Source: Rana temporaria (Eukaryota; Chordata; Amphibia; Anura; Ranidae). From it: DNA of 64,000 nucleotides. Positions 56,374 to 64,000 of this stretch are shown here, one piece after another; position 1 is the first letter of the stretch, and each line of letters opens with the position of its first letter. The notes beneath the pieces are model-generated. The model had not been told where the DNA came from. It did not search any database and was given only the letters and a program-made list of their open reading frames with translations. Location of the stretch: contig NC_053499.1 in assembly GCF_905171775.1 (NCBI RefSeq), forward strand, positions 80,630,315-80,694,314. Direction: 5' to 3'. The translations under genes and the position numbers were made by a program.

Positions 56374-56595
56374 GATGGCCGCTGCGACTCGGTCCCCGGT
56401 CCCTACGGAGGAACGCAGCTTACCCGGAGACAGCGGACGAGGCCTCGGAGTGCCGGGTGCCCTCTTTCGCCCCAGGGTGCCTGGCTGGCGGTTGCTGGAA
56501 GGAGGAATCAGCGCTGAAAAACGGGTCAGGATACTGGTAGGAGCGGAGCTCAGCTAGCACACGTCTGCTCTCGTTCACATCCCGGCCACGCCCCC
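56374..56595 (-). other. 5' UTR of L1-C
   Basis: 222 bp, GC-rich, ending on minus at GGGGGCGTGGCCGGGATG. This is where the internal promoter should lie. Confidence 0.6.
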
Positions 56596-56613
56596 AAAAA
56601 AAATCTTAACTTT

Positions 56614-58055
56614 ATTGAGAAAATTCAAACAAGTCGGGGTGAAGTAGTGCATAAAACTAGTGAAATAGTAGAGAGTTTTAAAGAATATTATGAAAAACTT
56701 TACTCTATTAACAAACAGGAGACTATGGATGAGCAAAGCTTAAAGGGAAAAAAAATAAATGAATGCTTAAAGGAAATAGAGTGGGAGGCAATATCTGAAG
56801 ACAATATTAATAAGCTTGAAGCCCCGATCTCAGAAAAGGAAATCAGGGAAATAGTCAAAAATGCGCCAAACGGTAAGAGCCCAGGACCGGACGGTTTAAC
56901 GGTTTTATATTATAAAAAGTTTATTGACATTCCGATAATGTGTTCATATATGAATGGCTTAGGGGAAAAGTGGGACATGAGTAGAGAAGCTATTGAAGCT
57001 ACTATTACTTTGATTTTGAAAGAGGGGAAGGATAGCACACTGTGCTCTAACTATAGACCCATCTCTCTATTGAACTGTGACACCAAGATTTTCTCTAAAA
57101 TATTAGCAGAGAGGATGAAGGGAATAATGAAGGACTTGATTCACCCCGACCAGGTTGGTTTTGTACCAGGACGGGAGGGGAGAGATAATGGGATAAGAAC
57201 GTTGTTAGCCATCCAGAAAATTGGTGATAGTGGAGCCCCAGGTCTACTCTTATCAGTAGACGCGGAAAAAGCGTTTGATAGAGTGGACTGGGGCTTCATA
57301 TACAAGACATTAGAGAGAATAGGAATAGGCCCAAAAATGTTAAACCGGATCAAGGTATTGTATAATAAACCTGGGGCAAGAGTAAAAATTAATGGGACCC
57401 TTTCAGGAGTCTTTGAACTTTACAACGGCACAAGACAGGGATGTCCTTTATCCCCCCTATTGTTTGTCCTAGCACTAGAACCATTATTAAGGAGAATAAG
57501 GAAAAATTCTGATATAAAAGGCATAGAAGTAGGAAGGGAGGAACACAAACTCGCAGCCTACGTGGATGACATCCTGTTTTATTTAACATATCCGAGAACA
57601 ATGTTACGAATTTTACTAAAACTAATGAAACAATATGGAGAGCTCTCTAATTTCAAAATGAACCCATCTAAGTCTGAAACCCTTACTATAAATATAGCTA
57701 AGAAAGACCAAAAAAATTATCAAAAGGAGTTCCCATTTGTGTGGGGGAAAAAGGAAATAAAATATTTAGGTGTAAAAATAACAATCTCAAAAGAGAGGAT
57801 GTATACAGTAAATTTCATACCCATGCTGGAAGATATTAAAATTGAACTTAGTAGACTCACTGCAGGTCAGATATCCTGGGGAGGGAGAATGAATATTTTT
57901 AAGATGGTAATCTTGCCCAAAATCATGTATAAGATACACATGTTACCAATTGCTTTACCCCAGAAGTATTTTAAGACTCCACAAACGATTTTATTAAAAT
58001 TTGTTTGGCAGGGTAAAAAAGCTTGCATCAGCTGGGCAACCTTACAAAAATAAGA
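56614..58055 (+). pseudogene. L1-B ORF2, reverse transcriptase
   Basis: Continues from 50557. Frame to 58053 reads NFIEKIQTSRGEVVHKTSE, NGKSPGPDGLTVLYYKKF, NYRPISLLNCDTKIFSK, HPDQVGFVPGREGRDN, motif A LSVDAEKAFDRVDWGFIY, GTRQGCPLSPLLFVLALEP and the active site AAYVDDILFYL. Here the usual YADD is YVDD. Then the thumb blocks KYLGVKITISKERMY and GGRMNIFKMVILPKIMY. The frame shifts near 58045 (KKACISWATLQK then stop). Well preserved over 460 codons. Confidence 0.93.
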
Positions 58056-59249
58056 CACAAGGGGGATGGGGAGCACCAGATATTAGAAGTTATTATGATG
58101 CAGTAATTCTCACAAGAGTGATAGACTGGATTAGGGACACTAAACAAAAAAGGTGGGTAAGCATGGAATACCAGATGAGTAACGTTCGATTAGGGAGTGT
58201 TATCTGGATTCCAGATAAATACAGGGAGTTAGGTAAACAATCACATAGTATTACACTGCATGCTATCAAAATCTGGGATAAAGTTCACAAGAGGGAAAAA
58301 TGGGATTTCAATTCACCATTTATACCATTAAAAGAATCAAAATATTTTGCACCGGGGCTGGAGAAAATATTTGGGAAATGGATTAAAAAAAAAAATGCTC
58401 AGTTGAAGGATGTCATGACGCGAGATAAGTTAAGCACCTATGAGGAATTAAAGGACAGAGGGGAGGTAATTGAGATATACGAATGGCGGTATGGCCAGTT
58501 AAAACATTTTTTTGAGGCCCTTCCACAGCCGTGTAGATCTGCGGAAGATCTACGTCCCCTCGAGAGAATCAGTCAAGGAGAAGCAGGGAAAGGAGTTATC
58601 TCTAAAATCTACAAATATCTAATAGAAGTAGATCAATTGGACAATCCACCATATATTCAAAAGTGGTAGGAAGAATTGGGTTCCTCTCTGAGTATTTTAG
58701 AACTAAAACAAATATGGAGAAGAGTGCATACCTCCGTCAGCAAATTGTAAAATAATTGAATTAAATTATAAATGTCTGATGCGGTGGTATATCACCCCAG
58801 ACAAGGCTCACAAATATAAGAAAGAAGTCTCAGAATTGTGCTGGCGCGGATGTAGACAGATCGGTCATATGGCGCATATATGGTGGCAATGTCCAAAAAT
58901 TAAAGGGTTTTGGAGAAGGATTAGACAGTTAATTACTGAAGTAACTGACATAGAGATTCCAGATGACCCCTGGGGATGCTTGCATCAGAGGATTAGATTA
59001 CCTATGAAACAATATCAGAAAAGTCTACTACCTCATCTTCTAACAGCTGCCAAAAGCCTGATAGCGAGTCACTGGCAAGATAGGGAAAGTCCTCCCATTA
59101 AAGAATGGTGCAATAAAATAAACTCCATTCAAAACTTAGAATTTTTACGGCTAAGTGACATAGATGGCTTGGAGGAATATGAAAAGACCTGGTCTAAGTG
59201 GTTGGAGTTCAAACATTCCATGATATTCGCGGAGCTAATGGGTGCATAG
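58056..59249 (+). pseudogene. L1-B ORF2, C-terminal part
   Basis: The frame to 58669 continues KNKTQGGWGAPDIRSYYDA and the connecting domain. TAG at 58667, then a frame change near 58745. The last frame 58779-59249 has MRWYITPDKAHKY and the Cys-His cluster CWRGCRQIGHMAHIWWQCP (Cys spacing is widened by one residue compared with CWRC in L1-C). TAG at 59247 ends the ORF. Confidence 0.9.
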
Positions 59250-59529
59250 GGCATAGGACCTTGTCAGATTCTTTTGAACTTTAAGGTTAGATATAACATA
59301 AGAAAGGTAATAATATAGAAAATAAGAATAATCAGAAGATACAGAAAGGTAACTGGAGGTCCAGGGGGAGGGAAGAGGGGAGGGAGGGAAGTGGGGGGGG
59401 GGGGCGGAAGGGTCACAATAATAAAGGTAGAGAATTTTTTTTTAAAAAATGTGTTAAAGTAAATTAAATATATACGTGTTTCTCTTGGATATAAAAAAAC
59501 ATATATATATATAAAAATAAAAAAAAATG
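59250..59529 (+). other. 3' UTR and A-rich tail of L1-B
   Basis: G-rich block (59370-59410), then AT-rich sequence ending in AAAATAAAAAAAAATG before the target duplication. Confidence 0.75.
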
Positions 59530-59542
59530 AAGATACGACGGC

Positions 59543-59689
59543 GTAGGAGACTTACGCTGGTCGTATCTTATACAAATTCTGGCGTATCTGATTCTTTGAA
59601 TCAGGCGCCAAGATACGACGCCTCAGACTCAGAGATACGAAGGCGTATCTGGAGATACGCCATTGTATCTCCTATGTGAATCCGGGCCT
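59543..59689 (+). mobile_element. MITE M4, right part
   Basis: Resumes GTAGGAGACTTACGCTGG and ends GTGAATCCGGGCCT. Together with 48205-48796 gives a ~740-bp MITE, the same size as M2. Confidence 0.88.
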
Positions 59690-59751
59690 CAGAGTGTAGA
59701 CTGGTGGCCAAAAATGATTAGGACAAGAATGAAAAATGCTGGGGTCAGAAT

Positions 59752-60318
59752 GATATGCCGCGTACACACGATCATTTTTCGGCATGAATTTAAACAACGT
59801 TTTTAAAAACGTCATTTAAAATTATCGTGTGTGGGTTACTCATCATTTTTCGGCTTCTGAAAAACAACAACATTTTTTTTTTTAAACATGCTGCATTTTT
59901 TAACGTCGTTTTAAAAAAAAGTTTTTCGGGTTGTAAAAAATGGTCGTGTGTGAGCTAAAACAACGTTTCTATCCCGCGCATGCTCAGAAGCAAGTTATGA
60001 GATGGGAGCGCTCATTCTGGTAAAACTACCGTTCATAATGGAGTAAGCACATTCATCACGCTGTAACAGACAGAAAAGCGCGAATCGTCTTTTACTAACA
60101 CTGAATCAGCTAAAGCAGCCAAAAGGCAAATAGAACTTCCCCTTTAGAGTGCCGTCGTACGTGTTGGACGTCACCGCGCTTTGTTCATAATTTTTTTTAA
60201 AACGATGGTGTGTGGGGAACGTCGTTTTTAATGATGAAGTTAGAAAAACGTTTTTTGGACATGCTAAAAAACAATGTTTTTTTTTCAAGCCGAAAAATGA
60301 TCGTGTGTATGCTGCATT
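59752..60318. mobile_element. MITE with TACACACGATCATTTTTCGG ends
   Basis: Inverted ends of about 29 bp: ATGCCGCGTACACACGATC… and …GATCGTGTGTATGCTGCAT. AACGTTTTT/AAAAACGTC blocks recur inside. No ORF. The target duplication is not clear, so the superfamily is left open. Confidence 0.8.
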
Positions 60319-60949
60319 AGTCTTTTCTATTTATTAACATTCAATTTGCAACAGTCATGAGCTGAAAATTGCATGTGATTGATGAACGAAAACACAAACA
60401 GGATATAAGTGGACAACGTCTGCCAAAATGATTGAAAGAATACATAGAAGTAAACAATTGAGTACAAAAGACAGACTTCGTAGCAATATAGTGAATGTTG
60501 GGAAATACGTTGTTAAAATACCAGATACAGGTGCTATCTGCCCCCGCCCAGACACCACCATGGGATCAATCTGCGCCAGGGAGGGGGGACAGCACACCAC
60601 CTGACATCATTATCACTTCATATGTAGTTATTGAAATAATGTAGAAACAACAAAGCAAAACAAGGTCAGGGGAAGGGAGGGGAGGAAGGGGAGGAGCACA
60701 AAAAAATAAAAAATAAAAATGTAGGTAACAAGATGCACCAGTTGGTAGAAGCGATAACTTAATCAATTAACCTGAACTGCATCACTGTAACTATCGTCAA
60801 GTACCTACACCAGGTAAGTAAGTCGGAAGGAAGGTGCCCATACAAACTGGAGGGTAGGGGGGAAGGTCAACCTATATCGATCAGAGTATATAGAAATAAG
60901 GCTATACAAAAGTACACGGACCGTATCATTGGCTAATGTGAACTAGTAA

Positions 60950-62578
60950 TCAGTCTTTAACTGTACATCTCGGATTTGATAACCAGCTGTCCCATTTAGC
61001 CCTAAAAGGTTTGGTATTAAGATCCGATATTGCTAAGAGCTTCTCCATCTCACATTGGTGGCTTAGAGTAAGTATGGCATCGTTGGGAGATGGGGATTCA
61101 CCCGTGTTCCACAATCTGATGATAGTTATTTTGCCAGCTAACAAAATTTGTATGATCACCACTCTCAGCTTAGATGGAAATTTGTCTATCGTTAGATGTA
61201 ATAGAGCAAGTTCAGGGATGGGATCTATGGGTCGTTCACAGATATCCGAGATAATGGAAAAGATCTTGTTCCAGAAGGATCGCACCGATTTACAAGCCCA
61301 TAGAATATGGTACAATGTACCCACGTCTCCACACTTTCGCCAGCATAGGGCTGTGCGGTCAGGGTAGCATTTAGACAATTTGTAGGGGGTGAGATACCAG
61401 GAGTGCACTATCTTTTGAAAAAGTTCCCTGTGATTTACACACTTGGAAGATGTGTAGGTGGCGGAGAACGCTACTTTCCATTGATTATCAAGGAAAGGTC
61501 TTACCCAGGATTTTCTCCCATTTAGTGATAGTGGTCGGTTTGAAAAAGGAGTCTTGGTTATTGTAAATGTTGTAGAACAGCGAGATTCCCTTAACCGGGA
61601 AATTGGGGTCCTGGAGGAATGTGGCAATCGGGGGTGAGAGCTCCAGGTGAATGGGTAAGGGGCGTTTTTTCAAAAAGGATGAAATCTGTAAGTAGGGAAA
61701 GTGTGCCGAGGGAGGTAGGTGAAATCGAGAGGCCAAGTATTCGAAGGTGTGAAGGCATGAATTACAATATAAATCTCTTAAGAGATTAAGGCCCCTTGAG
61801 ATCCAGGTTTTCAGATCAAGGCAAGGTATAAAGTGCTGGAGAACCGAAAGTGGTGTAGAAATTTTACAAAGTGATCCGCTATTCGGGGAAGAAGTAGTGA
61901 GTGTGGACTATGTTTTAGTGGATATCTGCATTGTGGGGATAGGAGAAGCAGGGGCAGGGACTCCCAATTTAATGGCAATGAGAGTTGATCTGAGATCTTT
62001 ATGTTGGTTGCTGCTGGCCTCCAAAAGTGTGCGGAGGGAGTCCACCAGTGTTTAAGTTGGTCTATGACACATGCTTTATAGTAGGCCATTACATTGGGGG
62101 CTCCCATTCCACCTAGTTTTCTATGTTTCATCATGATAAGGAGAGAGCATCTAGGCAGTTTTCGGTTCCATATGTACTGATTGAAAATTTTCTGTACCGA
62201 GGAAAGAAAGGCGCGCGGTAAAGGGATTATTATTGTGCGGAAAAAATAAAGGAGCTTGGGGAGTATTATCATTTTCAATGCTGCTATCTTTCCTGCTGTT
62301 GACAGGTCTTGGGTGTGTAATTGGTTAAGTTGTTGGGGCAAATCTTCCAGAAAGGTTTTAAAATTATACCTGTACAGTAGCGAGGTCTGTCGGGTCAATT
62401 GTGTTCCCAAAAAGGGTAATGAGTGAGGGGACCAGATAAAGGGGAATTCTCTAGTTAATACAGTTTGCAATGACGCAGGAATATTAATGCCTAGCATTTG
62501 GTTGCGTTTAATTTGTAATATGACACGGCACTAAATTCACGTAATATATTCTGTGTTTCAGTCAAGGATACTTGGGGG
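60950..62578 (-). pseudogene. L1-D ORF2, thumb to C-terminal part
   Basis: The frame 62497-61811 holds REFPFIWSPHSLPFLGTQL, GKIAALKMIILPKLLYFF, FNQYIWNRKLPRC and KLGGMGAPNVMAYYKA, the post-RT blocks. Another frame 61627-60950 ends with WYLTPYKLSKCYPDRTALCW and the Cys-His cluster CWRKCGDVGTLYHILWAC, as in other L1 ORF2 proteins, closing RCTVKD and stop. At least three frameshifts. Confidence 0.87.
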
Positions 62579-62586
62579 TTGGAGAG

Positions 62587-62995
62587 TAGGGATGAGCCGA
62601 ACACCCCCCTGTTTACATGCTCCCTCGGGCAAGACCCTGGTTCTCAAAGACGTTTTTACAGGCATACTATAGACACCCAGCAGGTACAATATTTAAAGGA
62701 ATTTTTCATTATTTTTTTTTATTATTTAGGCATCATTAAAATCACTGCTCCTGCATCACCCTGGCTTTGGCCAATTATGGCTCTCTGTTTTTTGCGCGCT
62801 GTGATTGGCCAAGCATGCGGGTCATAGTGTATGCTTGGCCAATCATCAGCCAGCGATGCCGCAGTGAATAATGGTCTGTGAAATGTAACTCGAATTTGGC
62901 ACGAACGACCCATTTTGTTCGTATTTTGACGAACGATCGAACATACGATGTTCGAGTCGAACATGAGTATGACTCGAATACGAAGCTCATCCCTA
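62587..62995. mobile_element. hAT-type element 'F' (TAGGGATGAGC family), short and complete
   Basis: Starts TAGGGATGAGCCGAACACC and ends ACGAAGCTCATCCCTA, 409 bp. Flanked by a perfect 8-bp duplication TTGGAGAG (62579-62586 and 62996-63003). The cleanest member of the family in the window, so it fixes the ends and the 8-bp target size. No ORF. Confidence 0.95.
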
Positions 62996-63271
62996 TTGGA
63001 GAGTATAAGCATGACATCGTCAGCGAATAAACTTATCTCATGCTCTTTACCAGCTATAGTTAGGCCTGTAATCTTATGGTGGGCTCTGATGTTTTCGGCT
63101 AACGGTTTCATGAGAAGTGTAAAGATTATTGGCGACAAGGGGCATCCTTGCCGTGTCCCATTGTTTATATGTATCGGTTTGGAGGTAATTCCCAAGGTAA
63201 GCACAATAGCCGAGGGAGTGGAGTAAAGGGATAAGATGGCCTTCTGTATCCACCCCGTTATTCCAAAGGTA
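62996..63271 (-). pseudogene. L1-D ORF2, RT palm
   Basis: Reads from the TTAA insertion: NTFGITGWIQKAILSLYSTP, NNGTRQGCPLSPIIFTLLM and the active site LFADDVMLIL. Motif A (LDAEKAFDRVHWGYLK) lies beyond the foldback at 63794-64000. It joins the thumb part across element F. Confidence 0.9.
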
Positions 63272-63275
63272 TTAA

Positions 63276-63793
63276 AGCGGGAGTTCACCCATTTAAAAAA
63301 AAAAAAAAAATCTCCCCTTAGCTTCCTGCTCGTTCGGTCTAGGGGAATCGGCTATTTATATTAAAATATGTGCAGTACTTACCCGTTTTCGAGCTGCATC
63401 TTCTTCCGTCGCTTCCGGGTATGGGTCTTCGGGAGCGGGCGTTCCTTCTTGATTGACATTCTTCCGAGAGGCTTCCGACGGTCGCATCCATCGCGTCACT
63501 CGTAGCCGAAAGAAGCCGAACGTCGGTGCGGCTCTATACTGCGCCTGCGCACCGACGTTCGGCTTCTTTCGGAAAATCGTGACGCGATGGATGCGACCGT
63601 CGGAAGCCTCTCGGAAACCTGTCAATCAAGAAGGAACGCCCATTCCCGAAGCCCATACCCGGAAGCGACGGAGAGGATGCGTCTCGTAAACGGGTAAGTA
63701 CTGCACATATTTTAAAATAAATAGCCGATTCCCCTAGTAATAACGAGCAGGAATCTAAGGGGGAAAAGTGCCCTCTAAGGGTGAACCCCCGCT
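63276..63793. mobile_element. TTAA-type foldback MITE
   Basis: Flanked by TTAA at 63272-63275 and 63794-63797. Ends AGCGGGAGTTCACCC and GGGTGAACCCCCGCT. Almost the whole element is one inverted repeat centred near 63545 (CTGCGCCTGCGCAC), with arms carrying CTTCCGACGGTCGCATCC. Long frames on both strands are products of the palindrome. Confidence 0.92.
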
Positions 63794-63797
63794 TTAA

Positions 63798-64000
63798 GTA
63801 CTGTCTTAAGGTAACCCCAGTGGACCCTGTCGAATGCCTTCTCCGCATCCAAGGAATGAAGCAGAGAAGGCGTCCGAGAGGTCCCAGCCTGGGAGATCAA
63901 ATTAATAAGTCGTCTGGTGCCATCCGGGGCTTGGCGTCTGGGTACAAAACCCACTTGTTCTGGGTGAACGAGGAGGGGCAAGATTTTCTGTAGTCTAATA
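63798..64000 (-). pseudogene. L1-D ORF2, RT N-terminal blocks
   Basis: Reads VHPEQVGFVPRRQAPDGTRR, then motif A SLDAEKAFDRVHWGYLKTVL, in frame with 63271 downwards after removing the TTAA foldback. Continues beyond the window. Confidence 0.9.

Larger units (their letters stand above)
50576..56595 (-). mobile_element. L1-type LINE 'L1-C', full length, nearly intact
   Basis: Bounded by an 18-bp duplication, AAAAAAAATCTTAACTTT, at 50558-50575 and 56596-56613. The plus-strand T-run at 50573-50587 is its A-tail, with TTTATT (AATAAA on minus) near 50597. Layout on minus: 5' UTR 56595-56374, ORF1 56373-55579, about 950-bp inter-ORF region, ORF2 54628-50868, about 280-bp 3' UTR. ORF1 is uninterrupted and ORF2 is broken by a single frameshift, so this is a young insertion in L1-B. 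Confidence 0.95.
48797..59529 (+). mobile_element. L1-type LINE 'L1-B', 5' truncated, host of L1-C
   Basis: Bounded by a perfect 13-bp duplication AAGATACGACGGC (48784-48796 and 59530-59542) inside MITE M4. It begins within the ORF1 C-terminus, contains ORF2 split by the 6.0-kb L1-C, and ends in an A-rich tail (59500-59529). Without L1-C it is about 4.7 kb. Confidence 0.92.
60330..64000 (-). mobile_element. L1-type LINE 'L1-D' (minus), runs off the right edge
   Basis: Minus-strand ORF2 from the RT to the C-terminus (64000 to 60950), then a 3' region to about 60330. It carries a TTAA foldback (63276-63793) and hAT element F (62587-62995); the ORF2 reading is continuous across both sites once they are removed. 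Frameshifts occur near 62470, 61800 and 61620. Endonuclease and ORF1 lie outside the window. Confidence 0.88.

Noticed and set aside
63356..63689. Matching frames on both strands (SEASR…, GAQAQYRAA…)
   Set aside because: Generated by the TTAA foldback palindrome.
1..64000. Host protein-coding exons, tRNA or rRNA genes
   Set aside because: No recognisable host protein segment or structural RNA was seen; every protein-like stretch belongs to a transposon family.

Overview
This window is repeat-dominated vertebrate DNA. I see no host gene, rRNA, tRNA or CRISPR array. The mix of elements (Penelope-like elements with a GIY-YIG nuclease, L1-type LINEs with ORF1 and ORF2, hAT, Harbinger and TTAA-type MITEs, a Ty3/Gypsy fragment) together with several very abundant-looking short families suggests a large amphibian genome, most likely a frog. 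That assignment is inference from repeat style, not from a marker gene. All coding sequence is transposon-derived and, except for L1 ORF1 at 55.6-56.4 kb, broken by stops, frameshifts or insertions.

Layout. 1-3.3 kb: Gypsy pol (minus) split by a 2.2 kb foldback hAT element. 3.3-4.7 kb: a hAT copy carrying a poly(A) retroposon, then a MITE. 4.8-14.2 kb: a 46-bp minisatellite, a foldback element, a decayed hAT transposase gene (plus), a 131-bp tandem array and a second, opposite hAT transposase fragment. 14.2-16.2 kb: mostly unassigned. 16.2-32.9 kb: one long foldback repeat ('R') invaded by a MITE, by a 9.6-kb head-to-head pair of Penelope-like elements with a perfect 13-bp target duplication, and by a 4.9-kb hAT-type element. 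33.1-39.9 kb: a full-length-scale, broken L1 (minus) holding two MITEs. 40.8-41.3 kb: a hAT MITE. 41.5-43.7 kb: the 3' part of a second Penelope-like family. 43.7-44.5 kb: a solo LTR inside a (TA)n tract. 45-48 kb: small repeats and the 3' end of a CR1/L2-like LINE. 48.2-59.7 kb: a three-level nest, in which a near-intact 6.0-kb L1 (minus) sits inside an older L1 (plus) that sits inside a MITE. 60.3-64.0 kb: another L1 (minus) carrying a hAT element and a TTAA foldback.

The order of insertion can often be read because target duplications and restored reading frames are visible. The most notable structures are the Penelope palindrome, hammerhead-ribozyme-like folds in its 3' regions and in the R repeat, and the nearly intact nested L1. 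All comparisons were made by eye; boundaries without a stated target duplication are approximate to some tens of bases.
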